Shown piece after piece: positions 26,985 through 38,897 of a stretch of DNA of 64,000 bases. The stretch's first letter is position 1. The number at the start of each line of letters is the position of its first letter. This DNA comes from Aeromonas rivipollensis. Lineage in GTDB: Bacteria > Pseudomonadota > Gammaproteobacteria > Enterobacterales > Aeromonadaceae. The position numbers and the translations under genes were made by a program. Location of the stretch: contig NZ_CP149130.1 of the NCBI RefSeq assembly GCF_037811135.1, positions 447,001 to 511,000 on the forward strand. Direction: 5' to 3'. A model generated the notes under the pieces. It searched no databases, had not been told where the DNA came from, and was given only the letters and a program-made list of their open reading frames with translations.

Positions 26985-27056
26985 GCCAGATTGCACAGGC
27001 CAGGCCGTGCAGTCTTGTCCCCGTATTTATTGATGCCGCCGAGCGCAAACCGCTGA
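26916..27056 (+). repeat. Short degenerate echo of the murG 3' end before murC
   Basis: GATGCCGCCGAGCG occurs at 26916-26929 inside murG and again at 27032-27045 in the murG-murC gap. A related GAG(T/C)GCAAAC(G/C)GCT follows in both places, at a different distance. It looks like a worn partial duplication but is short enough to leave doubt. Confidence 0.5.
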
Positions 27057-27078
27057 CGGCAGACTTGAAGAGAGAGCT

Positions 27079-28533
27079 ATGACCAAGGTTGAACTGGCAA
27101 AACTGCGTACCGTGATCCCCGAAATGCGCCGTGTGCGTCGCATCCACTTTATCGGCATAGGTGGTGCCGGTATGGGCGGGATCGCCGAGGTGCTTGCCAA
27201 CGAGGGCTACCAGATTTCCGGCTCCGATCTGTCCCGCAATGCGGTGACAGAGCGGCTCGCGTCCCTGGGGGCCCATATCTTCGTGGGGCACAGTGCCGAG
27301 CACGTGAACGAGGCGAGCGTGGTGGTGGTCTCCACCGCCATCAAGCAGGACAACCCCGAGCTGCTGGCTGCCCGCGAGCTGCGCATTCCCGTGGTGCGCC
27401 GTGCCGAGATGCTGGCCGAGCTGATGCGCTTCCGCCACGGGGTCGCCGTCGCCGGTACCCATGGCAAGACCACCACCACCAGCCTGGTGGCGAGCATCTA
27501 TGCCGAAGCCGATCGTGACCCCACCTTCGTCATCGGCGGTCTGCTCAACAGCGCCGGCACCAATGCCCGCCTGGGCAGCAGCCGCTACCTGATCGCCGAG
27601 GCAGACGAGAGCGACGCCTCCTTCCTGCATCTGCAACCCATGGTCTCCATCGTGACCAACATCGAAGCGGATCACATGGACACCTATGGCGGCGACTTCT
27701 CCAAGCTCAAGGCCACCTTCATCGACTTCCTGCACAACCTGCCGTTCTACGGTCTGGCCGTGGTGTGCGTGGATGATCCCGTGATCCGTGGCATGCTGCC
27801 GGAGATCGCTCGTCCGACCCTGACTTACGGCCTTTCCGAGGATGCCGACGTGCAGGTGCTGGACTTCGTGCAGACCAGCAACCGCAGCCGCTTCCTGGTG
27901 CGCCGCAAGGATGCCGGCGAGCTGACCGTCACCCTGAATCTGCCGGGCATCCACAACGCCCTCAACGCCGCCGCCGCCATCGCGGTGGCGACCGAAGACG
28001 GCATTGGCGACGAGGCCATCATCCAGGCGCTCGCCAAGTTCGAAGGTGTTGGTCGCCGCTTCCAGCAATATGGCGAGTTCGAGACGGGGCGTGGCAAGGC
28101 CATGCTGGTGGACGACTACGGCCACCACCCGAGCGAAGTCAAGGTGACCATCAATGCTGCCCGCGCCGGCTGGCCCGAGAAGCGACTGGTCATGGTGTTC
28201 CAGCCCCACCGTTACAGCCGGACCCGGGATCTCTACGAAGATTTCGCCGATGTGCTCTCCAAGGTGGATGTGCTGGTGATGCTGGAGGTGTATGCCGCCG
28301 GTGAAGAGCCGATCCCGGGTGCCGATGGCCGTGCCCTGTGCCGCTCCATCCGCTCTCGCGGCACCCTGGAGCCCATCTTTGTCGCAACCCCTGACGATGT
28401 GCCGGCCGTGCTGGCCGATCTGATCGGCGAGGGGGATCTGGTGCTGACCCAGGGCGCCGGTAACGTCGGGGCACTGGCCCGCCGTCTCGGCGAGATGAAA
28501 TTGAGCGTGGATAGCATGAAATCCGGTGCCTGA
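27079..28533 (+). CDS. murC: UDP-MurNAc--L-alanine ligase MurC
   Basis: MurC adds L-alanine, the first residue of the stem peptide. The 484 residues include [20 protein letters not shown], the ATP loop [30 protein letters not shown] and the C-terminal [14 protein letters not shown] and [20 protein letters not shown] lies before the ATG. It stands 94 bp after murG. The next gene is ftsQ, with no ddl between them, unlike E. coli. Confidence 0.97.
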   Translation: MTKVELAKLRTVIPEMRRVRRIHFIGIGGAGMGGIAEVLANEGYQISGSDLSRNAVTERLASLGAHIFVGHSAEHVNEASVVVVSTAIKQDNPELLAARELRIPVVRRAEMLAELMRFRHGVAVAGTHGKTTTTSLVASIYAEADRDPTFVIGGLLNSAGTNARLGSSRYLIAEADESDASFLHLQPMVSIVTNIEADHMDTYGGDFSKLKATFIDFLHNLPFYGLAVVCVDDPVIRGMLPEIARPTLTYGLSEDADVQVLDFVQTSNRSRFLVRRKDAGELTVTLNLPGIHNALNAAAAIAVATEDGIGDEAIIQALAKFEGVGRRFQQYGEFETGRGKAMLVDDYGHHPSEVKVTINAARAGWPEKRLVMVFQPHRYSRTRDLYEDFADVLSKVDVLVMLEVYAAGEEPIPGADGRALCRSIRSRGTLEPIFVATPDDVPAVLADLIGEGDLVLTQGAGNVGALARRLGEMKLSVDSMKSGA

Positions 28534-28549
28534 GGGCCCAATGAGTATT

Positions 28550-28577
28550 TTGACCGCCAAGCCGAGGCCTATATAAT
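28550..28577 (+). promoter_or_regulatory. Strong sigma-70 promoter for ftsQAZ
   Basis: TTGACC (28550-28555), a 16-bp spacer and a perfect TATAAT (28572-28577) lie in the 70-bp gap between murC and ftsQ. The predicted start near 28584 leaves a leader of only about 20 bases before the ftsQ ATG at 28604. Confidence 0.8.
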
Positions 28578-28603
28578 GGCGAACCGGTCTGCAAGTGGCC
28601 GGC

Positions 28604-29383
28604 ATGGCGCGTTATACGGGGATAGATCGGGTGGAGGCAAGGGCACAAGGGCGCACCAAGGGGGGCTTCATCGCCGGGGTGGCATTTTTCATCCTGGTCA
28701 TGTGGGGGCTCTACCAGACTGCGCTGGATGTTAAAGACTGGCTGACAGATGCCAGTCGGTTGCCCATGAGCGAGCTGTTGCTGCAGGGGCAACACGAATA
28801 TTTGAAAGCCGATGAGTTGCGCGCCGCCGTGCTGGATGGCGCCGAGTTGCGCAACTTCTTCGAGTTGGACGTGAACGAATTGCAGGGGCGTTTGAACGCC
28901 CTGCCCTGGGTGGCCCAGGTCTCGGTACGCAAGAAGTGGCCGAACAAGATCAAGGTCTACCTCACCGAGCAGGCTGTGGCGGCACGCTGGAACGGCAACC
29001 GCTTCGTCAACACCAAGGGTGAGGTATTCAGTGCGCCGGACAGGGTGAAGAAACCCCTGATGCAGTTGTCCGGGCCCGATGATCAGGCCGCCAAGGTGCT
29101 GGAAGCCAGCCATCAGTACGAGACGCTGCTGGCGGCCAAGGGATACAAGTTGTTGGGGGTGAATCTGACCCCCCGCCATGCCTGGGAACTGACCCTGGAT
29201 GGCAACATTCAGCTGTTCGTGGGGCGCTCGGATATCGCGCTTCGCCTGCAGCGGTTTATCGATGCCTTTCCGGTCATCGAACCCCGTGAGCGGGTTGCTT
29301 ACGTGGATCTTCGATACGACACCGGGATGGCAGTTGGCTGGAAGAAAAGCGAAGAGAAAGTGAATGACCAACACCGCAGATAG
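28604..29383 (+). CDS. ftsQ: Cell division protein FtsQ
   Basis: FtsQ links cytoplasmic and periplasmic divisome parts. It has a short cytoplasmic tail, one membrane helix (about residues 21-39, GGFIAGVAFFILVMWGLYQT), the POTRA domain (LLLQGQHEYLKADELRAAVL) and the beta domain (LPWVAQVSVRKKWPNKIKVY). I start at ATG 28604; the GTG at 28595 would add three residues. About 260 residues is normal. Its 3' end overlaps ftsA by 20 bp. Confidence 0.95.
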   Translation: MARYTGIDRVEARAQGRTKGGFIAGVAFFILVMWGLYQTALDVKDWLTDASRLPMSELLLQGQHEYLKADELRAAVLDGAELRNFFELDVNELQGRLNALPWVAQVSVRKKWPNKIKVYLTEQAVAARWNGNRFVNTKGEVFSAPDRVKKPLMQLSGPDDQAAKVLEASHQYETLLAAKGYKLLGVNLTPRHAWELTLDGNIQLFVGRSDIALRLQRFIDAFPVIEPRERVAYVDLRYDTGMAVGWKKSEEKVNDQHRR

Positions 29384-30623
29384 AAATTTGATTGTCGGAC
29401 TGGATATCGGCACGACCAAGGTGGCGGTACTGGTTGGCGAAGTATTGCCCGATGGCGAACTCAATGTCATCGGCATGGGCAGCCACGCTTCTCGCGGGAT
29501 GGAGAAGGGCGGGGTCAATGACCTCGACTCCGTGGTCAAGTCCCTGCGCCGCGCGGTGGAAGAGGCCGAGATGATGGCCGACTGCCAGATAAGCTCCGTC
29601 TATCTGGGGCTGTCCGGCAAGCACATCGATTGCCGCAACGAGACTGGCATGGTGCCCATCTCCGATGAAGAGGTGACCCAGGAGGACGTGGACAACGTCA
29701 TCCACACCGCCAAGTCGGTGCGACTGTCGGACGAACTGCGGGTGCTGCACGTGCTGCCCCAGGAGTTCGCCATCGACTATCAGGAAGGGATCAAGAATCC
29801 GGTCGGTCTCTCCGGTGTGCGGATGGCGGCCAAGGTGCACCTGATCACCTGCCACAACGACATGGCTCGCAACATCGAGAAATGTGTGGAGAAGGTAGGT
29901 CTGCGGGTGGATCAGCTGATCTTTTCGGCGCTGGCTTCCAGCTATGCCGTGCTGACCGAAGACGAGAAGGAGCTGGGTGTCTGCGTGGTGGACATAGGTG
30001 GCGGTACCATGGACATGTCGCTGTTTACCGGCGGTGCCCTGCGCCACACCAAGGTGATCCCGTACGCCGGCAGCACTGTGACCAGCGACATCGCCTACGC
30101 CTTCGGCACACCGCCGCTGGACGCCGAAGCGATCAAGGTGCGCTACGGTTGCGCCCTCGGCCGCCTGGTCAGCAAGGAAGACAATATTGAAGTCCCCAGT
30201 GTCGGCGGTCGCCCGGCGCGCAGCCTGCAACGGCAGACACTGGCTGAAGTGATTGAACCCCGTTACACGGAATTGCTCTCCATGGTGAATGACGAGCTGG
30301 TACGGGTGCAGAGCGAATTGAAGGCACAGGGGGTCAAGCATCAGCTGGCGGCCGGTGTGGTATTGACCGGTGGCGCGGCCCAGATCGAAGGCATTGTGGA
30401 GTGCGCAGAGCAGATCTTCCAGAGCCAGGTCCGGGTGGGCGAACCCATGAACATTCGGGGATTGAGCGATTACGTGCAGGCACCTGTGTACTCGACCGCG
30501 GTCGGGCTGCTGCAGTACGGCCGTACCAATCAATCCACCGGCAGTAGCAAGGAATATGCCGCCAAGGCAAGCGTAGGTGGGCTGGTCAAACGGGTCAGCA
30601 ACTGGTTGCGTGGCGAGTTCTAA
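29364..30623 (+). CDS. ftsA: Cell division protein FtsA
   Basis: FtsA is the actin-like protein that tethers FtsZ to the membrane. The 419 residues show the phosphate-1 motif VGLDIGTTKVAVLVGEV, the SHDS-like 1C region, CVVDIGGGTMDMSLFTGGAL, and VVLTGGAAQIEG, and end in the membrane-binding amphipathic helix GGLVKRVSNWLRGEF. It overlaps ftsQ and precedes ftsZ by 39 bp. Confidence 0.98.
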   Translation: MTNTADRNLIVGLDIGTTKVAVLVGEVLPDGELNVIGMGSHASRGMEKGGVNDLDSVVKSLRRAVEEAEMMADCQISSVYLGLSGKHIDCRNETGMVPISDEEVTQEDVDNVIHTAKSVRLSDELRVLHVLPQEFAIDYQEGIKNPVGLSGVRMAAKVHLITCHNDMARNIEKCVEKVGLRVDQLIFSALASSYAVLTEDEKELGVCVVDIGGGTMDMSLFTGGALRHTKVIPYAGSTVTSDIAYAFGTPPLDAEAIKVRYGCALGRLVSKEDNIEVPSVGGRPARSLQRQTLAEVIEPRYTELLSMVNDELVRVQSELKAQGVKHQLAAGVVLTGGAAQIEGIVECAEQIFQSQVRVGEPMNIRGLSDYVQAPVYSTAVGLLQYGRTNQSTGSSKEYAAKASVGGLVKRVSNWLRGEF

Positions 30624-30662
30624 AGATTTTGCTGAGTCAGGCAAATAAAGCGGAGAGACAAC

Positions 30663-31814
30663 ATGTTTGAATTTATGGATAGCCACACTGACGAAGCCGT
30701 CATCAAGGTGATAGGTGTGGGTGGCGGCGGCGGCAACGCAGTCGAGCACATGGTTCGTCAAAACATCGAGGGTGTTGAGTTCATTACCGTCAACACCGAC
30801 GCCCAGGCACTGCGCAACTCCAGTGCGAACACGACTCTGCAGATCGGCGGTGGCATCACCAAGGGTCTGGGAGCCGGAGCCAATCCGGAAGTGGGCCGTG
30901 ATGCCGCCATGGAAGACAGGGAAGCGCTGCGTGAGCTGCTGACCGGTTCAGACATGGTCTTCATCGCCGCCGGCATGGGTGGTGGTACCGGTACCGGTGC
31001 TGCACCTATCGTGGCCGAAGTGGCCCGCGAGATGGGTATCCTGACCGTCGCCGTCGTGACCAAGCCGTTCTCCTTCGAAGGGAAGAAGCGGATGGGCTTC
31101 GCCGCTCACGGTATCGAGGAGCTGTCCAAGAACGTCGATTCCCTGATCACCATCCCCAACGACAAGTTGCTGAAGGTGCTGGGTCGTGGCATCTCCCTGC
31201 TGGACGCCTTCAAGGCGGCCAACGATGTACTGCTGGGTGCGGTACAGGGCATTGCCGAGCTGATCACCCGTCCGGGCCTGATCAACGTCGACTTCGCGGA
31301 CGTGCGTACCGTGATGCGCGAGATGGGGACCGCCATGATGGGTACCGGCTCCGCCTCCGGTGATGACCGTGCCGAAGAAGCGGCCGAGAAGGCCATCTCC
31401 AGCCCGCTGCTGGAAGACGTGGATCTGGCCGGTGCCCGTGGCATCCTGGTCAACATCACAGCCGGCATGGACATGACCATCGAAGAGTTCGAAACCGTGG
31501 GTAACGCGGTCAAGGCCTTCGCCTCCGAGAACGCCACTGTTGTGGTGGGTACCGTAATCGACCCGGAAATGCACGACGAACTGCGGGTCACCGTGGTGGC
31601 GACCGGCATCGGTGCCGAGCGCAAGCCCGACATCACCCTGGTCAAGAACAACATGGTACAAGAGCGTCCGGCCCGTCAGCCCCTGATCAGCGAGGCCCTG
31701 CAGTCTCGCGTGATGGAAGAGGCCCCGGCCAAGGTGGTGAACGCCGAGCCGCAAGCTCGTCGCGAACCGGATTATCTCGATATTCCTGCGTTCCTGCGCA
31801 AGCAAGCTGACTAA
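30663..31814 (+). CDS. ftsZ: Cell division GTPase FtsZ
   Basis: FtsZ polymerises into the division ring. The 383 residues contain the tubulin signature GGGTGTGAAPIVAEVAREMG, the N-terminal GVGGGGGNAVEHMV, the T7 loop NVDFADVRTVM and the C-terminal peptide PDYLDIPAFLRKQAD that binds FtsA and ZapD-type partners. GGAGAG lies before the ATG. Confidence 0.99.
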   Translation: MFEFMDSHTDEAVIKVIGVGGGGGNAVEHMVRQNIEGVEFITVNTDAQALRNSSANTTLQIGGGITKGLGAGANPEVGRDAAMEDREALRELLTGSDMVFIAAGMGGGTGTGAAPIVAEVAREMGILTVAVVTKPFSFEGKKRMGFAAHGIEELSKNVDSLITIPNDKLLKVLGRGISLLDAFKAANDVLLGAVQGIAELITRPGLINVDFADVRTVMREMGTAMMGTGSASGDDRAEEAAEKAISSPLLEDVDLAGARGILVNITAGMDMTIEEFETVGNAVKAFASENATVVVGTVIDPEMHDELRVTVVATGIGAERKPDITLVKNNMVQERPARQPLISEALQSRVMEEAPAKVVNAEPQARREPDYLDIPAFLRKQAD

Positions 31815-31832
31815 GTCTCGCATGGACCTGGT

Positions 31833-31862
31833 TTGTTTGTTGCTTAAGGATTGTGCTAAGAT
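31833..31862 (+). promoter_or_regulatory. Probable sigma-70 promoter of lpxC
   Basis: TTGTTT (31833-31838), an 18-bp spacer and TAAGAT (31857-31862) lie in the 101-bp gap between ftsZ and lpxC. The match is moderate. A separate lpxC promoter in this gap is also known in E. coli. Confidence 0.55.
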
Positions 31863-31915
31863 GGCCCGGCAACGACCATCTGGTCAGGAATTTGAGCTGT
31901 TAAGCGGATACGCCC

Positions 31916-32839
31916 ATGATTAGACAAAGAACCTTGAAAACGAGTGTCCAGGCCACTGGTGTGGGCCTGCATTCGGGCCGGAAAGTCACAATGACGTTCC
32001 GTCCGGCGCCTGTTAACACAGGGATCGTTTACTTGCGTACCGATCTGAATCCTGTGGTCGCGCTGCCAGCCAACGCCGATCAGGTGCGTGATACCGTGCT
32101 TTGTACCGCTCTGGTAAACGAAGTCGGTGTCCGCGTGTCAACCATCGAACACCTCTCTGCCGCTCTGGCCGGGATGGGGATCGACAACCTCTATGTCGAG
32201 GTTGACGCACCCGAGATCCCGGTGATGGACGGCAGTGCGCACCCGTTCATCTACCTGCTGCAAGAAGTGGGTATACGTGAGCAGAATGCGCCCAAGCAGT
32301 TCGTGCGGATCAAGCAGAGCATCCGGGTTGAAGACGGCGACAAGTGGGCGGAATTCCACCCCTATCGCAACGGCTTCAAGATGGATCTCGAGATCGATTT
32401 CCAGCATCCGGTATTTGAAGGCCGCAACCAGCGTTGCGTGCTGGACTTCTCCGGTGCCTCTTTCGTGAAAGAGATCAGCCGTGCCCGTACCTTCGGCTTC
32501 ATGCGTGATATCGAGTACCTGCGTTCCCAGAACCTGGCCCTGGGCGGAAGCCTGGAAAACGCCGTGGTACTGGATGACTACCGGGTGCTGAACGAAGATG
32601 GTCTGCGTTACGAGGACGAGTTCGTCAAGCACAAGATGCTGGATGCCATCGGTGACCTCTATATGTGCAACCGCAGCATCATCGGCGAATTCCGTGCCTA
32701 CAAGACGGGCCATGCCCTGAACAACAAACTGCTGCGTGCCTTGCTGGCCAAGCAGGAGGCCTGGGAACTGGTGACCTTCGAGGGTGAGGGCGACAAAGCG
32801 CCCATCGCTTACTACGATAACGGTCTGGTTCTGGCCTGA
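31916..32839 (+). CDS. lpxC: UDP-3-O-acyl-N-acetylglucosamine deacetylase LpxC
   Basis: LpxC is the zinc enzyme for the committed step of lipid A synthesis. The 307 residues match closely: [20 protein letters not shown] start, [20 protein letters not shown] with the first zinc His, [16 protein letters not shown] with the second His and Asp, and [16 protein letters not shown] with the catalytic His. A strong terminator follows. Confidence 0.98.
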   Translation: MIRQRTLKTSVQATGVGLHSGRKVTMTFRPAPVNTGIVYLRTDLNPVVALPANADQVRDTVLCTALVNEVGVRVSTIEHLSAALAGMGIDNLYVEVDAPEIPVMDGSAHPFIYLLQEVGIREQNAPKQFVRIKQSIRVEDGDKWAEFHPYRNGFKMDLEIDFQHPVFEGRNQRCVLDFSGASFVKEISRARTFGFMRDIEYLRSQNLALGGSLENAVVLDDYRVLNEDGLRYEDEFVKHKMLDAIGDLYMCNRSIIGEFRAYKTGHALNNKLLRALLAKQEAWELVTFEGEGDKAPIAYYDNGLVLA

Positions 32840-32849
32840 TAGCTGTGCA

Positions 32850-32893
32850 ACAGGACGTCGGTCATCTCTCCGCACCGACGTCCTGTCATTTGT
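32850..32893 (+). terminator. Strong terminator at the end of the dcw cluster
   Basis: ACAGGACGTCGGT (32850-32862) pairs perfectly with ACCGACGTCCTGT (32874-32886) around an 11-base loop, followed by CATTTGTTT. It ends the lpxC transcript. Confidence 0.85.
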
Positions 32894-32979
32894 TTATTCC
32901 ATCCTTTAATACCGATTATCTCCCGGTTTTATTGCCCGTGCTGGCTCCTGGCCTCACCTGACCGAGAAGACAGATTTCT

Positions 32980-33885
32980 ATGAGCATTACCCTGATCCTC
33001 AACGGTAAGCAGCGCCGCAAGTTGCACTTACCCAAACAACGTCTGGCCTGGGTCGGCGGTATCCTCTTCACTGTATTGGCACTGAGTGGTGGTTGGCTCT
33101 GGCAGAGCTGGCACCAGAAAATGGAGGCGCTGGAAGTCGCGCTGGCCATGGCCGAACAGCAAAAATCCACGCAAGGGGCCGATGAAGCCCGTGAACAGCT
33201 TGCCATGCTGGCCGCCCAGGTGGGCACCATGCAGGGGCAGCTGGGTCGCCTCAACGCGCTCGGCGAGCGTCTGACCGAGAAGGCAGACCTCGATCCCGAC
33301 GAGTTCAATTTCAAGGAGCTGCCCCCCATGGGTGGCCCTTCCTATGACGAAGAGCTGGAAGTGAACCTGGGCGAGCTGCAAGCCTCCATGAAACACCTCA
33401 GCCAGCAGCTCAGCAGCCGTGAAGAACAGCTGTCGGTACTTGAATCTTTCATCATGAATCACCATATCACCGATGCCGGTTTCATCTCGGGTTCACCGGT
33501 GAAGCAGGAGCGAGTCTGGATCTCCTCCGGCTTCGGTGGACGGGTTGACCCGTTCAACGGTCGCGCCAAGATGCACAAGGGGGTGGATTTTCGTGGCAAG
33601 CCCGGCACTCCCATCCTGGCGACCGGCAAGGGGATCATCAGCTGGGCAGGCCGCCACCCGCAATTTGGCAACATGGTGGAGATAGACCATGGCAATGGTC
33701 TGGTGACCCGTTATGCCCACAACTCCAAGTTGTTGGTCGATGTGGGCACCCTGGTCGATGAGGGCCAGAAGATTGCCTTGATGGGGCGTACCGGTCGTGC
33801 GACCGGGGTCCATCTGCATTACGAAGTGTTGAAAGATGGTCGTCAGGTCAACCCCGCGCGCTTTCTGAATGCCAGACGGGGTTAG
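32980..33885 (+). CDS. Membrane-anchored M23 family metallopeptidase (LytM type)
   Basis: The 301 residues have a basic cytoplasmic N-terminus, one membrane helix (about 24-43), a coiled-coil region (about 48-165) and a C-terminal peptidase M23 domain (about 175-295). The zinc and catalytic motifs HKGVDF and HLHYE are intact, so it should cut peptide cross-links in peptidoglycan rather than act as a degenerate activator. It sits between lpxC and secA where E. coli has secM. A related M23 gene is found near lpxC-secA in Vibrio and Pseudomonas relatives as I recall. Substrate and divisome role are unknown. Confidence 0.9.
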   Translation: MSITLILNGKQRRKLHLPKQRLAWVGGILFTVLALSGGWLWQSWHQKMEALEVALAMAEQQKSTQGADEAREQLAMLAAQVGTMQGQLGRLNALGERLTEKADLDPDEFNFKELPPMGGPSYDEELEVNLGELQASMKHLSQQLSSREEQLSVLESFIMNHHITDAGFISGSPVKQERVWISSGFGGRVDPFNGRAKMHKGVDFRGKPGTPILATGKGIISWAGRHPQFGNMVEIDHGNGLVTRYAHNSKLLVDVGTLVDEGQKIALMGRTGRATGVHLHYEVLKDGRQVNPARFLNARRG

Positions 33886-33942
33886 GTTTTTTCTTCAGGT
33901 TCCAGTGACGGAACGCTTATATAACCAAAACAGTTGGTACAC

Positions 33943-36663
<2,721 letters not shown>

Positions 36664-36679
36664 GTGACGTGATGCCATG

Positions 36680-36710
36680 ACAAGGCGGGCCCGGTGCCCG
36701 CCTTGTTTTT
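36680..36710 (+). terminator. Intrinsic terminator after secA
   Basis: ACAAGGCGGGC (36680-36690), loop CCGGT, GCCCGCCTTGT (36696-36706) and a T-run form a perfect 11-bp stem terminator 16 bp after secA. mutT therefore probably has its own promoter in the following 108 bp, where I see no clear site. Confidence 0.93.
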
Positions 36711-36818
36711 GTCAGATGACGACGCGAAATCGGATGTTAGGCATCATCGGCAGCTCACCCAACCGGGTGTTGGGGTCATAGAGCGACCCGATCAGGCAGA
36801 GAGTGCAAAGGTAACAAG

Positions 36819-37223
36819 ATGGAACAGAAAAAGCGGATCTGGGTGGCGGTCGGCGTCATCGAGAATGAACGGGGCGATATCTTCATCGCCAAGCGCTCCT
36901 CCGATCGCCATCAGGGTGATCGCTGGGAGTTTCCCGGGGGCAAGGTGGAGTCGGGGGAAGACCTGCTCACCGCGCTCGACAGGGAGCTGTGGGAGGAAAT
37001 AGGTATCCGGGTGCAGGATTGTACCCCCTTCATGGAGCTGCACCACGACTACCCGGACAAGCAGGTGCTGCTGGATATCTGGAAGGTGACCCGTTTCCTG
37101 GGCGAGCCCTTTGGCAAGGAAGGGCAGGAGTGCCGCTGGGTGCCGCTGGCAGAGCTGCACAACTACCACTTCCCCGATGCCAACGGCCCCATAGTGGCGC
37201 GGCTGCAGGCCGCGCTGGCCTGA
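36819..37223 (+). CDS. mutT: 8-oxo-dGTP diphosphatase MutT
   Basis: MutT removes oxidised GTP precursors and prevents A-to-C mutations. The 134 residues contain a perfect Nudix box, GGKVESGEDLLTALDRELWE then EIGI, at about residues 38-61. AAGGTAACAAG precedes the ATG. It follows secA as in E. coli. Confidence 0.96.
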   Translation: MEQKKRIWVAVGVIENERGDIFIAKRSSDRHQGDRWEFPGGKVESGEDLLTALDRELWEEIGIRVQDCTPFMELHHDYPDKQVLLDIWKVTRFLGEPFGKEGQECRWVPLAELHNYHFPDANGPIVARLQAALA

Positions 37224-37243
37224 GCCGGTAGCAAGAGAAAATG

Positions 37244-37270
37244 AAAAAAGGGCCCATAGGCCCTTTTTTT
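37244..37270. terminator. Bidirectional terminator between mutT and yacG
   Basis: AAAAAAGGGCC (37244-37254), loop CATA and GGCCCTTTTTT (37259-37269) work for mutT on the plus strand and for yacG, read on the minus strand. Confidence 0.93.
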
Positions 37271-37297
37271 ATTTTGCAGAGGCGAAACCACCAGGGC

Positions 37298-37492
37298 TTA
37301 TAGCCACTGGTCTCCCTCTTCCGGATCCGGCAGCAGATCCGGATTGATCTCCCCCGGGATCCGCTTCTCTTCATCGGCCCACTCGCCGAGATCGATCAGC
37401 TGGCAGCGCTTGCTGCAGAATGGACGAAACGGGCTCTGGGGACCCCATTCCACTTCGCTCTGACAAGTAGGGCACTTGACCTTGGTGACCAT
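37298..37492 (-). CDS. yacG: DNA gyrase inhibitor YacG
   Basis: YacG is a small zinc protein that binds GyrB and inhibits gyrase. The 64 residues contain the four zinc cysteines (CPTC and CSKRC around a 15-residue loop) and the family segment [20 protein letters not shown]. It lies 12 bp after zapD, as the last gene of the minus-strand tap-coaE-zapD-yacG series. Confidence 0.95.
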   Translation of the reverse strand: MVTKVKCPTCQSEVEWGPQSPFRPFCSKRCQLIDLGEWADEEKRIPGEINPDLLPDPEEGDQWL

Positions 37493-37504
37493 CTGGATAC
37501 CTCC

Positions 37505-38227
37505 TTAGCAGCAGGCGAGCTGGAAAGGCACATCGCCGATCGGCTGTTCTGCGGTGGGCAGAAAACGCAGGGCGAAGCGGTTCTTGTGGCCGCTCAGGGT
37601 CGGGTAGCAGGACTGGGAGCCGGTCAGACGGATGCGGATCAACTCGGCCCCCTCGGCGGTATCCTGGAAGAAGCCGTTGGTGGCAACCTGATCGCTGAAG
37701 TGGCCCGATTCACGCCACAGCCGCAGCAGCAGGGAGATGGCGTTCATCAGCAGGTTGATGTCGCTGAGCCATTGCTGCATCTGTTGATGGCGAGCCACGG
37801 CTGGCGTTACCAGCCAGTGGTGCAGTTGTGGCACGTCGAAGGCGCAGAGGCCGCCGGGAATGGAGAAGCGCTGGCGGATGGAGCCGAGCAGACGATCCTC
37901 TTTCAGGCGGGCGCCGGGGCGAGGGGCGTTGAGCAGGTTGCGGGAGAGCTGGGTGCTCTCCTGCTGCATCCGCTGGATCTGCTCGAGGTCAACGTCCGGC
38001 AGGCTGGCCCAATGGCTCAGACGCTGGCCGAGACGCTCCAGATCCTTGATCAGGTCGGCGCGCAGATCACCGCGCTCCAGCAACTCCTGCAAATCGAACA
38101 ACCCCTTGAAGAAGGCGATGTGTGCCCAGGACTGGTCACTCTCCAGATTGTCGCGGATCTGGGAAAACAGGGACTCCAGACGAAGATAGGTCCGGCTTTT
38201 TTCGTTGAGGGGAAAATCGTAAATCAT
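37505..38227 (-). CDS. zapD: Cell division protein ZapD
   Basis: ZapD (YacF) cross-links FtsZ filaments by binding the FtsZ C-terminal peptide. I start at ATG 38227 (MIYDFPLNEKSRTYLRLESL), which matches the family start, rather than the in-frame codon at 38293. The 240 residues are helical in the first half and end in RFLPTAEQPIGDVPFQLACC. It stands 37 bp after coaE and is convergent with mutT. Its partner FtsZ is encoded about 6 kb away. Confidence 0.95.
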   Translation of the reverse strand: MIYDFPLNEKSRTYLRLESLFSQIRDNLESDQSWAHIAFFKGLFDLQELLERGDLRADLIKDLERLGQRLSHWASLPDVDLEQIQRMQQESTQLSRNLLNAPRPGARLKEDRLLGSIRQRFSIPGGLCAFDVPQLHHWLVTPAVARHQQMQQWLSDINLLMNAISLLLRLWRESGHFSDQVATNGFFQDTAEGAELIRIRLTGSQSCYPTLSGHKNRFALRFLPTAEQPIGDVPFQLACC

Positions 38228-38264
38228 GCCTAATCCTGGCCAGCCATAAACCGGCCTAGTGTAC

Positions 38265-38879
38265 TCACAGTTGGGGGGCTTGTTGAGAGGCAAATGCCAG
38301 ATATGTCTCGTGCAGCGCTAAAATTCGCTCCCGTATGGTCTCAGTCGTGCCACACTGATTGTCCAGCACGTCATCGGCCATCGCCAGACGCTCGCTGCGG
38401 CTCGCCTGGGATGCCAGTATGGCCTGGGCCTGCTCCCGGCTCACGCCATCCCGACGACAGGTTCGCTCGATCTGGGTTGCCTCATCCACGTCGATGACCA
38501 GCACTCTATCGGCCAGTTCGGTGAGCCGGTTCTCCACCAGCAGGGGCACCACCAGCAGGCAGTAGGGGGAGCTGGCTGCCGCGCACTGACGCAGCATTTC
38601 GCTGCGGATGATCGGGTGTAGCAAGGCATTGAGCCAGGACTTGGCCGCCGGATCGCTGAAAATCCGTTCGCGCAGGGCCCGCCTGTCCAGTCGCCCCTGT
38701 TGATCCAGGATGCCGGGACCAAAATGGCTGGCGATGGCGGTCAGTGCCGGAGTGCCGGGCTCCACCACTTCGCGGGCAATCAGGTCGGCATCGACCACCT
38801 CTATCCCCAGGGCCGCAAACTGGTTGGCGACGGTCGTCTTGCCACTGCCTATGCCGCCGGTGATGGCTACCACATACAT
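38265..38879 (-). CDS. coaE: Dephospho-CoA kinase CoaE
   Basis: CoaE performs the last step of coenzyme A synthesis. The 204 residues start with the P-loop [20 protein letters not shown], followed by [19 protein letters not shown] and the lid region with [17 protein letters not shown]. It lies 18 bp after tapD, the usual gammaproteobacterial order. Confidence 0.97.
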   Translation of the reverse strand: MYVVAITGGIGSGKTTVANQFAALGIEVVDADLIAREVVEPGTPALTAIASHFGPGILDQQGRLDRRALRERIFSDPAAKSWLNALLHPIIRSEMLRQCAAASSPYCLLVVPLLVENRLTELADRVLVIDVDEATQIERTCRRDGVSREQAQAILASQASRSERLAMADDVLDNQCGTTETIRERILALHETYLAFASQQAPQL

Positions 38880-38897
38880 AGATTTGTGATCCCCTTG

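Noticed and set aside
28534..28603. Loss of ddl between murC and ftsQ as an unusual deletion
   Set aside because: Vibrio and relatives also lack ddl here, so it is an ordinary lineage difference from E. coli.
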